A DNA stretch of 64,000 nt from Bacteroidia bacterium (GTDB lineage: Bacteria > Bacteroidota > Bacteroidia > J057). Below the pieces are notes generated by a model, which did not search any database, was not told the DNA's origin, and saw nothing but the letters and a program-made list of their open reading frames with translations. The translations under genes and the position numbers were made by a program. Location: contig JAWKNO010000002.1 in NCBI GenBank assembly GCA_041391665.1, forward strand, positions 1,054,001-1,118,000. Reading direction: 5' to 3'. Positions within the stretch are counted from its first letter, which is position 1. Every line of letters starts with the position of its first letter. Positions 8,989-18,206 of the stretch are shown here, piece by piece.

Positions 8989-10060
8989 TATTAATCATCC
9001 CGCTCACGTTCATTTGTTTAAAAACTTTGCATGGGTCATGCAAAGCCGTGGCCACAAAGTACTTTTTACCACAAGGGAAAAGGAAATCTCCCATGTATTG
9101 CTTCAAAACCTCGGATTTGAATACATATGCCTGGGCAAACACTACAAAAAAGCGCTGGGCAAACTTTGGGGCATCGTCAAATACGACGTACAACTCTGGG
9201 GAGTTGCCTTGAAATTTAAGCCGGATATATTTATTAGTATGGGTTCTATTTATGGTTCTCATGCTTCTTTTCTGGTCGGAAAACCGAATATCCTTCTTCA
9301 GGATACGGAGCACGCTACCCTTCAGCACAAGCTGACGGTTCCTTTCTGCGATGTCATGCTCAACCCGGTGTGTTTTCACCGTGAGCTCAACAGCAAAAAG
9401 CAGATGTTTTATCAGGGGTACCACGAACTGGCATACCTTCACAAAAACTACTTTGAGCCCGATCCTGCCATATTGGATGAGTTGGGCGTAAAAGAAGGCG
9501 AAAAGTTTGTGATCGTAAGGCTGGTCTCCTGGACGGCCAATCACGATGTCGGCCATAACGGTATCTCTCTGGAAAATAAAATCAAGGCGGTCAAAGCATT
9601 TGCAAAACATGCCCGGGTATTTATTACTTCTGAGGATACACTTCCTGAAGAGCTTCGGCCTTACCAGATCAAAATCAAGCCTGAGAGAGTACATCATGCG
9701 CTGTATTACGCCAGCCTTTTGTTTGGCGAAAGTGCCACGATGGCCTCCGAATGCGCTATGCTTGGTACGCCTTCTATTTTCCTAGACAATGATGGCCGCG
9801 GATACACTGATGAGCAGGAGGAAAAATACCAGTTGGTGTACAACTTCACCGAATCTCCCGAAGACCAGGAAAAAGCGATAGCCAGGGCGCTGGAAATCCT
9901 TCAAATGGAAAATATCAAGGAAGAGTGGGCGCAAAGGACACAGAAAATGCTCGATGAGAAGATCGATGTGACGGGTTTTCTGGTCTGGTTTGTGGAAAAA
10001 TACCCGCAGAGCCTGCAGCAATGGCGCGAAAATCCTGATTACCAGTATGAGTTTCAGTAG
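8972..10060 (+). CDS. DUF354 family protein (GT-B/UDP-GlcNAc 2-epimerase-like fold)
   Basis: A 362-residue protein opening with MRVLIDINHPAHVHLFKNF, the hallmark of DUF354, followed by HKVLFTTREK and a C-terminal FGESATMASECAMLGTPSIF nucleotide-binding segment like those of GT-B enzymes. DUF354 proteins are common in surface-polysaccharide and archaeal glycan clusters and are thought to be glycosyltransferase- or epimerase-like; no reaction is established. The start codon lies inside the preceding heparinase-family gene (17-bp overlap), showing translational coupling. A bidirectional terminator follows at 10085. Confidence 0.82.
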   Translation: MRVLIDINHPAHVHLFKNFAWVMQSRGHKVLFTTREKEISHVLLQNLGFEYICLGKHYKKALGKLWGIVKYDVQLWGVALKFKPDIFISMGSIYGSHASFLVGKPNILLQDTEHATLQHKLTVPFCDVMLNPVCFHRELNSKKQMFYQGYHELAYLHKNYFEPDPAILDELGVKEGEKFVIVRLVSWTANHDVGHNGISLENKIKAVKAFAKHARVFITSEDTLPEELRPYQIKIKPERVHHALYYASLLFGESATMASECAMLGTPSIFLDNDGRGYTDEQEEKYQLVYNFTESPEDQEKAIARALEILQMENIKEEWAQRTQKMLDEKIDVTGFLVWFVEKYPQSLQQWRENPDYQYEFQ

Positions 10061-10084
10061 CCTGAAAAGTATTGGTTCCAAATA

Positions 10085-10126
10085 AAAAAATGAGTCATAT
10101 CCAAAACAGGAGATGACTCATTTTTT
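10085..10126. terminator. Bidirectional rho-independent terminator
   Basis: A perfect inverted repeat lies between convergent genes: AAAAAATGAGTCAT (10085-10098) pairs with ATGACTCATTTTTT (10113-10126) around a 14-nt loop. The A and T tracts give a U-run in both directions, so it can end both the DUF354 transcript and the sulfotransferase transcript from the other strand. Confidence 0.85.
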
Positions 10127-10144
10127 ATTGAGTTGCTCTGATAT

Positions 10145-11152
10145 CTAGTGTGAAACCTCAACCTGTCGCCAGCTTCCCTGACGGTGAAGTTTGAGAAAAT
10201 ACTGCATACCTTTGGCAAGACCTCTTTCTCCCATGTGAAACCGGGCAGAAGAAAATCCATCATATATTCGGAGGAAGAACATCTCATTTTTTGTGAGTGG
10301 CCGGTAGTTAACTGGGTTTACCATTTCATAGGATAGCTTTTCAGCTTCGGTACATACCAGTTCTTCTATTCGCTTAAGTTTCTTTTGGGGAATGCGTTCG
10401 AGAAATTTATTCTTATTACCCGACATTATAGTTTTCTGGCCTTTGGCTTCGCCAAGGTTTTCGGTCACCCGTTGCAACTGGTCCATTCCTTCCTCATATG
10501 AAACTCCGGCAAAAGTGCAGATCTGGCTCAGAATCTTCGATGGGTTCTCCAGCAAGTCCTCATAGCGAATTTCCAGATATTCTCCGCCCTGGGCAGCCTT
10601 TTGGCGTATAGAATGCATAGTCTCATTCCATCGGTGGGCTGCACGATACATACTTCGTCCCCAGGCATTTTTGACTGACAAGGCGTAATCTCTTGGGTCC
10701 CGAATAATATGGACAAATTTTGCATCCGGAAAAATTCTTCTTAACAGATCATAGTGAAGGATGTACCCGGGTGTCTTATCTCCCCAGATAAAGTCTCCGG
10801 ATTTTTCCGGAGCAGTAAGCCGGAAAAGGTATTCAAAGAAAACACGCCATGTGATATTGGGCGAAAAATTCCGAATGTGCTCAGCATTTATTTTTTCCGC
10901 TTTTTCGGGATAATTCCCGAAGAATTTTGTAGTGCGAAAAGCCGCAACTGCTCGCTCAAGATTTTGTGTTTGGTTGAGATCAAAATCTATCCCAAAATTT
11001 CTGATCATCCAGGGTATCAGATGACTCTCATGGGTAGGAATAGAAATTTTTGAGTGGTTATTGACCAGATCCCGCAGAAGCTTTGTGCCGCTTCTGGGCA
11101 TACCGGAAATAAACAAAGGGCCAGTAAAAGGCGTTAAATCAGCCATAATCAT
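10145..11152 (-). CDS. Sulfotransferase (1 of 4)
   Basis: A 335-residue PAPS-dependent sulfotransferase. The 5'-phosphosulfate loop GMPRSGTKLLRDL lies at residues 17-29 and the 3'-phosphate-binding segment FVHIIRDPRDYALSV follows in mid-protein; YLEIRYEDLLENP is a further family marker. It transfers sulfate from PAPS to a hydroxyl or amine, here presumably on a sugar of the exopolysaccharide. A second in-frame ATG two codons in (MADLTPF) is an equally good start. It is 7 bp downstream of a GT4 gene on the same strand. The exact acceptor is unknown. Confidence 0.88.
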   Translation of the reverse strand: MIMADLTPFTGPLFISGMPRSGTKLLRDLVNNHSKISIPTHESHLIPWMIRNFGIDFDLNQTQNLERAVAAFRTTKFFGNYPEKAEKINAEHIRNFSPNITWRVFFEYLFRLTAPEKSGDFIWGDKTPGYILHYDLLRRIFPDAKFVHIIRDPRDYALSVKNAWGRSMYRAAHRWNETMHSIRQKAAQGGEYLEIRYEDLLENPSKILSQICTFAGVSYEEGMDQLQRVTENLGEAKGQKTIMSGNKNKFLERIPQKKLKRIEELVCTEAEKLSYEMVNPVNYRPLTKNEMFFLRIYDGFSSARFHMGERGLAKGMQYFLKLHRQGSWRQVEVSH

Positions 11153-11159
11153 CGTGAGG

Positions 11160-12296
11160 TTATGCTATATGTTCAAGGATATGTTCAGCGCGTTTATCCC
11201 AGGTATAAACGTTAAAAAAGTCGTGTTGTGCATTCTCTGCAATCTTTCTTCTTAATCGGGAGTCCTGGCGGAGGATGTTGATTTTTTCAGCCCAGGAATC
11301 AGGATTCGTCGCATCTACCAACAGCGCATTTCTTCCGTCCGTAAGTACCTCTCTCAATACAGGCAAATCTGAAGCAATAATGGGCTTGCCACCACCCATA
11401 TATTCAAACAATTTCAACGGTGACATCCAGCTTCCTATATCAATTTTTTTAGTGCCAACGATTACATTTGGCTGATAAGGCATAAGCATGACATCAAATT
11501 CGGCCATATAATCATAGACTTTTTCAGGTGCTACAAAACCATGAAAAATCAAATTGGCAGCATTGATTGTGTTTTTCCACTTGGAAATATCTTCCGGGTT
11601 CCCGCCTACAACATGAAATTCTACTTCGGGGAGTAATGCGGGTAGACGGGCGATCATTTCCATTCCTTTACCAGGATAGAGATGGCCAATATAGCCGACT
11701 TTAAAAGTACTTCGTTCAGGGAAAGAGTTTTCATTCAAAATCAGCTTATCTGGAATCTGGGCTCCATCAGCACCATCATGCGCCACAATGATTTTTCCTT
11801 CAAGAAGATTTCCGTATTGTCTCAAATATTCATTTTTCAAAGCCTCCGAAATGACCACCAGGCGAACAAACTTTCTGTGACTGAAAATTTTCCTCTGAAG
11901 ATAGGTTTGGAATCCATCGGATGGGGGCGTATGAGCTTCAAATGCAAATGGTCTTCGCAAAAGTCCTAACATACTTATGGCCCCCAGCAGATAGCGGTCG
12001 CGGCCATAAATCGTTCCATCCGATTTTTCTTTTCGCAGTCGCCAAAGTACCAATAAGGAGAAAATAATCCTGCTAAGAAAGGGAACACGGGGAAGATGGA
12101 TGCTTTCGATACGGAATTGAGTTTCGATTCCGTAATAACGGAAGATTTCCTCAGGCTTTTCTTCTTTTGGGGGTTTGCGGCAGTAGAGAACTACTTCATG
12201 CCCCTGATTGGAAAATGCCTGACACATCTTCATTACCTGGATACTGTTGGCTTTAGTCGAAGGGATGAGGGAATTGCTAAGATAAAATATTTGCAT
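11160..12296 (-). CDS. GT4 family glycosyltransferase
   Basis: A 378-residue GT-B enzyme. The N-terminal half starts with a Rossmann strand and the glycine-poor SNSLIPSTKANSIQVMKMC acceptor segment. The C-terminal half has KVGYIGHLYPGKGME and the donor-binding E-x7-E region around FEYMGGGKPIIASD. It is expected to add one sugar of the repeat unit in the cytoplasm, using a nucleotide donor. It is the first gene of a two-gene minus-strand unit with a sulfotransferase, in front of a long (630-bp) upstream gap. Confidence 0.88.
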   Translation of the reverse strand: MQIFYLSNSLIPSTKANSIQVMKMCQAFSNQGHEVVLYCRKPPKEEKPEEIFRYYGIETQFRIESIHLPRVPFLSRIIFSLLVLWRLRKEKSDGTIYGRDRYLLGAISMLGLLRRPFAFEAHTPPSDGFQTYLQRKIFSHRKFVRLVVISEALKNEYLRQYGNLLEGKIIVAHDGADGAQIPDKLILNENSFPERSTFKVGYIGHLYPGKGMEMIARLPALLPEVEFHVVGGNPEDISKWKNTINAANLIFHGFVAPEKVYDYMAEFDVMLMPYQPNVIVGTKKIDIGSWMSPLKLFEYMGGGKPIIASDLPVLREVLTDGRNALLVDATNPDSWAEKINILRQDSRLRRKIAENAQHDFFNVYTWDKRAEHILEHIA

Positions 12297-12925
12297 GTAT
12301 GGTTTTGTACGTCGGTTTAGCTATAAATATAAAACATAAAAAGTATAAATATGTCTGATTTTGGGCTGTTGGCAAACGAGGGCGTATGGGTGGTTAAAAA
12401 TTGCTCATAAATAGATAAATCATGGCTAAAATATTACATCGGCGATCTTTCGCAAGTGGTACACTTCGCTTTTAAAAGGGCTTTTCCTGACCTTCTGATT
12501 GCTTAAAAGTTCCATTTAGACAAAAAATCTAACAGACCTGGTGCCTGTGATGGTACTTTATGTGTTGACAAGCATGGCGATAATTTATTCGAAACCCGTA
12601 TATTAGCCTCAAGGTTTAATTCAGAAGGACAGAACATGTGCCTCTGGATAATTAGGTATAGGTTAATAACGTATTAAATGCAAATGCAAAAGGCTTCATT
12701 GCCCAACTTGCTGTATCCTTTTTTTAGATTGAATTTTTCATTCGAATATCTCATTGCCGGATGTCCTCCCTGCTATAGGAGCTGACATCTGGCTCTTTTT
12801 GTTTCCCCCCATTTATAAAAAAAATCAGACTGATGCCGCAAACCATCAGCCGGATCGCTCATTGTCTTACTTAACCTGTAGAAGTTTATTCATGTTAATC
12901 ATTGAATGCTTAAAATTAATCTGCT
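12297..12925. other. Long intergenic region upstream of the beta-helix gene
   Basis: A 629-bp AT-rich gap between divergently read genes. No convincing protein gene is present; short open frames in it lack family features. It contains a strong hairpin with a T-rich tail at 12756-12800 (listed separately) and no exact TAnnTTTG element was found. The 5' part near 12300-12360 is very AT-rich and probably holds the promoter of the GT4 gene. The rest may be a long untranslated leader or carry an unannotated small RNA. Confidence 0.4.
12756..12800 (+). terminator. Terminator-like hairpin inside the beta-helix leader
   Basis: GCCGGATGTC (12756-12765) pairs with GACATCTGGC (12784-12793) with a single G-U pair, and the inner CTCC/GGAG arms extend the stem past a 2-nt bulge. 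The run TCTTTTTGTTT follows. This is a good intrinsic terminator on the plus strand although no plus-strand gene lies upstream of it for more than 2 kb. Confidence 0.5.
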
Positions 12926-14878
12926 ATGTATTCTAAAATGCAAAAACAAATCCTTGCTCTGGTTTTGTGCTTGCTTTATTGTTTTCTTTTTACCGGCCTT
13001 CAGGCCCGCAATTATTACATTGCTTCCAATGGAGATGATGGCAACAACGGCTATTATCCCTCCAATGGAAGTGGTGGAAACGGTCCCTGGAAATCTCTCA
13101 ACAAGGTGAATTCAACTTCATTTAAAGCTGGAGACTCTATCCTGTTCCGTCGTGGTGATTCCTGGTCAAATGTCGGGTTCAAGGCAAATAATTCTGGTAA
13201 CCCGGGAGCCTATGTCGTGTATGGAGCCTATGGGTCGGGTAATAAGCCTGCTTTTATCAATGAGGGACTTAATATTGATGGCAGTTGGATTGCTGTTGAA
13301 AATATGGTTTTCCGCAACGCATCATCCAATGGAATTGCCCGTTCCAACGGTCAGCATATTATTATCCGCAATTGTGAAGTTTTTGGTGCAGGACAAAATG
13401 GAATCCGTATCAAAGGATTGGGTTTTTCCGGTTTTGAGGACATTCTGGTGGAAGATTGTTATGTAGAAGGTTCCTCAATCGACAATTTTACCTGCCACAA
13501 GGGCGCCAGTAAAGCTGAGGCTGGGTACGGCATAATCTTTCGCAATAATATAGCGGTTGGTGCAGGAGAAGAAGGTTTTGATTGCACTACGGGAAGCCAA
13601 ATACTCTTCGAAGGAAACTCTTCTCATGACAATTCAGCCGGAAGTATTGTTACTGGTCATGGCGTACACGATGTGATTATCCGGAAACACTTTTCTTATA
13701 ACGATCTGGATGCACTAAAGGTGAAAAAAACCAATAATATTCGCTTCGAATATTCAGTGTTTCTGGGAAATAAAAACCTGATGAAGCTTTCTCAGAATCC
13801 GGGCGAAGGTTCTGCCAACAACCTCGAAATTTATAACTGCATTTTCTGGCAAACAGGTTCCTCTACATTTCTATCTGCCGAACAAACAGAGAGTAATGTA
13901 ACTTTTAAGAACAATGTCTTTGGGGCAAGCAATTCCTCACCTTTATTCAACTTGAAAAATAGTGAAAAGCTTGGTTCTGGCGGACATTTTAACTTTGATT
14001 ACAATTTTTACTTTAAACCTAACGCTAATATCGGGACACCGTTTTTCTCAACTGGCGGGAAAACCTATTCTTTGCAGGATCTGAAAAGTCAGTTTTCAAA
14101 TGAGCAAAATGGCCTTTTCGGTGATCCTGAATTCATTAATGGTATTTCTGGAATCAGTGATGTTAATGACTTCCTGATCAGTGCTGGTTCCCCTCTTATC
14201 AATCGCGGTGTGAATGTAGGTGCAACTTCTGACTATTTCGATACGCCATTGGCCTATAATGAGGTTCCTGACATTGGTATAGCTGAGTTTGGTTCAGCTA
14301 TAGGGGATCAATTTCCGGTCGAGTGGCTTTCCTTTACCGGATCCCCAGACTATCTGCTTAAAAAAATAGACCTGAAATGGGCTACAGCAAGAGAATCCAA
14401 CAATAGTGGTTTTGAGGTTCAGCGGTCCGTGGATCAGTTAGTATTTGAAGACTTGTTTTCAGTGACCGCAGTAGGTAATTCAACCAAAACCACCGAGTAT
14501 ACTGCTGAAGATATTGATCCTATTGAAGGTGATATGTACTATCGAATAAAGCAAATAGATTTTGATGGCGCGGTCGCATATTCATCGGTAATAAAGATCA
14601 ATTATGATCCTGGGAAAAATCAGGGAATAGCCGTTTTTCCAACCCAATTGCCTGTTGGATCAACTATTACGATTACGGTGCCCGTTGAGGGGACCACAAC
14701 CGTGATCGCCAGGATATTTGATACCAATGGCAGGAAACTCGCTTCCAAGCAAATAAGAACGGAGAGCGGAATGGTGAAATACCGTATTCCCGATTTTATA
14801 CCTGAGGGGTATTATATCCTCAGCGTTAAGGTCGGGATGGAACAACGGTCTTTCCAGATATGGATTCAACGGGATTAG
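12926..14878 (+). CDS. Secreted right-handed beta-helix protein with T9SS sorting domain
   Basis: A 650-residue exported protein. Residues 1-28 form a signal peptide (ILALVLCLLYCFLFTG core); an ATG four codons in (MQKQIL) is an alternative start. Residues about 30-420 are a parallel beta-helix with repeated asparagine-rich turns, beginning NYYIASNGDDGNNG. Then come an FPVEWLSFTG linker with a NNSGFEVQRS beta-sandwich and a C-terminal type A T9SS sorting domain (last 75 residues). The fold is shared by polysaccharide lyases and alginate-type C5 epimerases. Placed inside the exopolysaccharide locus, it probably cuts or epimerises the polymer outside the cell. Catalytic residues cannot be assigned. 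The 3' end overlaps the convergent GT4 gene by 53 bp. Confidence 0.85.
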   Translation: MYSKMQKQILALVLCLLYCFLFTGLQARNYYIASNGDDGNNGYYPSNGSGGNGPWKSLNKVNSTSFKAGDSILFRRGDSWSNVGFKANNSGNPGAYVVYGAYGSGNKPAFINEGLNIDGSWIAVENMVFRNASSNGIARSNGQHIIIRNCEVFGAGQNGIRIKGLGFSGFEDILVEDCYVEGSSIDNFTCHKGASKAEAGYGIIFRNNIAVGAGEEGFDCTTGSQILFEGNSSHDNSAGSIVTGHGVHDVIIRKHFSYNDLDALKVKKTNNIRFEYSVFLGNKNLMKLSQNPGEGSANNLEIYNCIFWQTGSSTFLSAEQTESNVTFKNNVFGASNSSPLFNLKNSEKLGSGGHFNFDYNFYFKPNANIGTPFFSTGGKTYSLQDLKSQFSNEQNGLFGDPEFINGISGISDVNDFLISAGSPLINRGVNVGATSDYFDTPLAYNEVPDIGIAEFGSAIGDQFPVEWLSFTGSPDYLLKKIDLKWATARESNNSGFEVQRSVDQLVFEDLFSVTAVGNSTKTTEYTAEDIDPIEGDMYYRIKQIDFDGAVAYSSVIKINYDPGKNQGIAVFPTQLPVGSTITITVPVEGTTTVIARIFDTNGRKLASKQIRTESGMVKYRIPDFIPEGYYILSVKVGMEQRSFQIWIQRD

Positions 14879-15956
14879 CGAGCACCTCACTGCAAATGTT
14901 TTCTAATCTGCCTGCGACTACAGAGGCGTAGAATCTGGTCGAAGCGTATTGGAAATTATGGGTACTGATTTTGGTTCTAAGTGTTTGGTCTTCCAGAAGT
15001 TGTTCAATTTTTTGAGTTAGCTTTGCGGAAGTGACTTCCTCCAAAATCAGTCCCATTTTTCCTTCTTCAAAAAAATCTTTAATGCCCGCATTTGGGGTAG
15101 TGATAACCGGAAGTCCACAGCCCATTGCTTCCAACAGGGAATTTGGCATACCCTCACCGTGGGTGGAAGGGAAAAGATATATATCGGCGTGGTGAAAAGC
15201 GGCATTTTTGGCGTCGTCCTGAACGAATCCCAGCATTTCCACATCATTCAGATTGTGAGACTGGATAAAAGATTCAACCTCCTGGTAGGCCCCTCCGATA
15301 CCTGCAATAGAAAGGGTCAGGTTTGGGAAACGGGGTTTTAATGCTTCATAGCTTTCCAATATTTCAAATATTCCCTTGTTCCTTTCAAGACGGGCCAGAA
15401 AAAGTAAATTTACTTCAGAATCGTCCTGTATTTTTTCAATAACCTGAATTTCGGTAAGCCCATCCACCAGACGTTGATCGACAACAGTGGTTTCTTTATA
15501 AACAGGTTTTGTAAAGCCCCATTTTTTTACTTTTTCGACAAATTCCTGGGCCAAAACAATGGTCGCATCCGCCTTCATAAAGGTTCTTTTCATAAACCAC
15601 CAGTATTTGGAGGTAGCGGTTTTTTCAAATGTTGGAGACCATCCCCGCCAGAAAACCACAATTTTTACGGGAAATAGAGAGGCAATAAAAAAGAATATGC
15701 CATCTCTGAAAAACCCTTTAAATTCCAGCGAAGGGTTGAGTAGTACAAGATCTGGCTGATTCCTCCTAATGGTTTTAAAAAAATTGAAATAATCTGTAAC
15801 CATACGAATCATAGTACTGATTTTCCCTGCTTTTTTTCCGCGGGAACCGTACGTAAAATAAGACACATCCTTTGTAAACTGGGGTTTAAGAGCAGTGTAA
15901 TAATTGGCTTTGCCGCCAATTACATTCAGGTCTGGTACATTAATTAGTATGCGCAA
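14826..15956 (-). CDS. GT4 family glycosyltransferase
   Basis: A 376-residue GT-B enzyme. The N-terminus has INVPDLNVIGGKANYYTALK; the C-terminal donor site is PSTHGEGMPNSLLEAMGCG with the two glutamates of the E-x7-E motif, preceded by LLFLARLERNKGI. It probably adds a sugar of the repeat unit in the cytoplasm. It is the last gene of the long minus-strand operon that starts with wza. Its last 17 codons overlap the convergent beta-helix gene. Confidence 0.87.
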   Translation of the reverse strand: MRILINVPDLNVIGGKANYYTALKPQFTKDVSYFTYGSRGKKAGKISTMIRMVTDYFNFFKTIRRNQPDLVLLNPSLEFKGFFRDGIFFFIASLFPVKIVVFWRGWSPTFEKTATSKYWWFMKRTFMKADATIVLAQEFVEKVKKWGFTKPVYKETTVVDQRLVDGLTEIQVIEKIQDDSEVNLLFLARLERNKGIFEILESYEALKPRFPNLTLSIAGIGGAYQEVESFIQSHNLNDVEMLGFVQDDAKNAAFHHADIYLFPSTHGEGMPNSLLEAMGCGLPVITTPNAGIKDFFEEGKMGLILEEVTSAKLTQKIEQLLEDQTLRTKISTHNFQYASTRFYASVVAGRLENICSEVLANPVESISGKTVVPSRP

Positions 15957-15986
15957 AACAATAAGTGTTACAGTTGGTGAAAATTA

Positions 15987-17396
15987 TTATAAAATAGTCT
16001 TGAGTTCTGTTTCGGGCGTTTCTGTTTCATTTTCGCCTGAATCTTTAACTTTTCGTACAGGAATCGGATAGGTCATTACTACGACAAGCAGACCCATGAC
16101 CGGAAGAAAATACAGGTTGTCAAAAGTGATATACATACAGGAAAATAAGGCGTAAGTCTTCCTGATGATTCGAAAATGAGATTCTTCTTCTGTAGCATTT
16201 GGCGCCTTCCAGAAACCGATGGAGATGATAAAAAGGATTTGAAAGATCATGCCCAGTATACCGGTTTCAGCAATATACCAGGATAAGGCTGTGCGACCAA
16301 TCTCCCATCCGGGAAACAGCTTCTCCAGTTCTCCCTCTGCGCCCCGAACGGAATTTTGTGAAGTAGATCCAGGGCCTCTGCCAAATAAAACATGGAAAGG
16401 GCTTTTTTGTATTTGTTCAAAGGCAACCACCACAGCTGCACCTCTTTTTAGCTGCCCGCCTTTCGCGAATTTTCCTTCGTCTGATTCGTCTCCAAATATA
16501 TAGGCTTTATAAAACTCAATGTCCATCATTTTCTCGGCAGTTGTCGCACCTCCGTCAGAACTATATGCTTCATCCTGATAGTCAGAAAACACTATTCCCA
16601 CTATAGTAAGAAAAATAAATCCAGCAAATAGTTTGGGCAGGTGTTTTCTGATCACCTCAATACCTGTTTGCGTGATGATGGCCCCAATAATAATTAGGAG
16701 GAAAATGAAAACTACCTTATCATTGGCAAATGCAAAAGAACCCACAATCAGTAACAAAGCGGTGGGAACTGATACGGGCAGATTCTTCATTGGCTTTTCC
16801 TGAAACCAATATACTACCAGAATGATAATACAAATCAGTTGAAAATAGTTGAATCCTCCATCTGCAGGGAAAAAACCCGTTACCATGTCCGGCGATCCTA
16901 TTTTTAGAATAGTTACAAAAACCATTCGTTGGAAAATTGCATAAAAGCCGGATAAGATTCCTGTAATCACAATAAAGCTAAAGATATCTTCTTTGTCGTA
17001 GTATTCATAAATGGTGCGGAACAGGGCAAAATATGCAAACATCATCAGGTATCCCCTCTGCGGAAAAATCACAGAAAAGGGTGTGATATAGTTCAACAGC
17101 ATGGACATAACGGATATAAGCGCAATACCCAAATATATCAGTACCGGACCCCTGGGATAGTAGGTTTTGTTGATTCGGAATAACGCTGTACCGAATGCCA
17201 ACGCCACGAGCGCAAAAAAGGCAAACCAGTTGAGGTTAAAAGGACCTTTTACATTGAAAAATCGAGAGAGATATCCCAGTGGGGTAAAACACAGGATATA
17301 AGAAATCCAGAATATGGTTTTTTTACTCCTTAGGATTATCAAACCCAGGAAAATCACCACGAGTGCTCCGCTTATTGCAAAAAATATTTCAATCAT
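15987..17396 (-). CDS. O-antigen ligase/polymerase-like membrane protein (Wzy type)
   Basis: A 469-residue protein with about ten to twelve membrane segments and a large periplasmic loop containing LFGRGPGSTSQNS, the glycine-rich marker of the Wzy/O-antigen-ligase superfamily, followed by SWYIAETGILGMIFQ. Placed with Wzx, Wza and Wzc it is the best candidate for the polymerase that joins lipid-linked repeat units at the periplasmic face. It overlaps the upstream sulfotransferase by 4 bp. Sequence alone does not separate polymerase from ligase; context favours polymerase. Confidence 0.8.
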   Translation of the reverse strand: MIEIFFAISGALVVIFLGLIILRSKKTIFWISYILCFTPLGYLSRFFNVKGPFNLNWFAFFALVALAFGTALFRINKTYYPRGPVLIYLGIALISVMSMLLNYITPFSVIFPQRGYLMMFAYFALFRTIYEYYDKEDIFSFIVITGILSGFYAIFQRMVFVTILKIGSPDMVTGFFPADGGFNYFQLICIIILVVYWFQEKPMKNLPVSVPTALLLIVGSFAFANDKVVFIFLLIIIGAIITQTGIEVIRKHLPKLFAGFIFLTIVGIVFSDYQDEAYSSDGGATTAEKMMDIEFYKAYIFGDESDEGKFAKGGQLKRGAAVVVAFEQIQKSPFHVLFGRGPGSTSQNSVRGAEGELEKLFPGWEIGRTALSWYIAETGILGMIFQILFIISIGFWKAPNATEEESHFRIIRKTYALFSCMYITFDNLYFLPVMGLLVVVMTYPIPVRKVKDSGENETETPETELKTIL

Positions 17397-18205
17397 TTTC
17401 CCTGAGTTGTTCCGGTACTAATCGCGTAAAACTGCTTATTATATACATACTGGGGTGAAAGAAGCATAGAAACCAATGGCTGGTATCCATTTTTCATCCA
17501 TGCGTGGTCATATACAATTTTCCCTTGTTTAGAGGGATCATTTTTCATCCGATTCCCATAAATGTCGTGAGATCTTGAAGGAAACGCTTCTTCCGGCGCG
17601 GGGGATAGCTCCAGAAACCGGAATAAATCTGCCTTTACACTTTCATGCCGGAATACAAGATCTTCATAAACCACGACCTTATACTCAAAATTATTTTTTT
17701 TCAGAAATCTTAAGTTCCGGAGGTTTGCGTTTAGCCATCGATACCCTTCATATACTGCACCGTAATGTTTCCGGCCTTTGCGAAGATTGGTCTTTTTTAC
17801 CGAAGTGAGCCAGCTTCGGATATCTCTGATAACAAGGATTACTTTTATTTTGTGACCGGGATGATTGTCCGGTCGATAATAATCTTTTAAAAATCCCAGC
17901 GATTTGGATGCGTCAACCATGGTTGTTGCTGGGAATTTTGCCTCAAAATGAACCATGATTTTCTTTAGTGCTTCCTGCTTGTCCAAACCTTTGATCTGGT
18001 GCCTCAATTCTCCCCAAACCTCGCAGTCAGCCATACTTTCTCCGCAGGAACACAGGGGGATGTCTTTTTCTGCTACTCCTGCCTCCAGCTCTTTCAATAA
18101 TTTGTCGATTTCACCCATCCCAACTACATCGGGATGCGTGGAGAGAACCAGTTGCAGGAAAGTTGATCCGCTGTGCCCCAGGCCAAGTATGTAGGCTATA
18201 TTCAT
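17393..18205 (-). CDS. Sulfotransferase (2 of 4), cysteine-motif subtype
   Basis: A 270-residue PAPS-dependent sulfotransferase with the 5'-phosphosulfate loop LGLGHSGSTFLQLVL at residues 8-22 and IKVILVIRDIRSWLTSVKK as the 3'-phosphate segment. A CSCGESMADCEVW cysteine cluster (around residues 52-65) marks a separate bacterial subtype not shared with the other three here. It sits 1 bp behind a GT4 gene and overlaps the polymerase gene by 4 bp. It is likely to sulfate the repeat unit before or during polymerisation; acceptor unknown. Confidence 0.83.
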   Translation of the reverse strand: MNIAYILGLGHSGSTFLQLVLSTHPDVVGMGEIDKLLKELEAGVAEKDIPLCSCGESMADCEVWGELRHQIKGLDKQEALKKIMVHFEAKFPATTMVDASKSLGFLKDYYRPDNHPGHKIKVILVIRDIRSWLTSVKKTNLRKGRKHYGAVYEGYRWLNANLRNLRFLKKNNFEYKVVVYEDLVFRHESVKADLFRFLELSPAPEEAFPSRSHDIYGNRMKNDPSKQGKIVYDHAWMKNGYQPLVSMLLSPQYVYNKQFYAISTGTTQGK

Positions 18206-18206
18206 A

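Noticed and set aside
12754..12936. Possible 60-residue gene before the beta-helix gene
   Set aside because: It covers the terminator-like hairpin, has no recognisable motif or start context, and overlaps the signal-peptide start of the real gene.
14826..14878. Convergent overlap of the GT4 and beta-helix genes as a sign of a frameshift
   Set aside because: Both proteins have complete C-terminal domains; a 53-bp convergent overlap is tolerable in compact loci.
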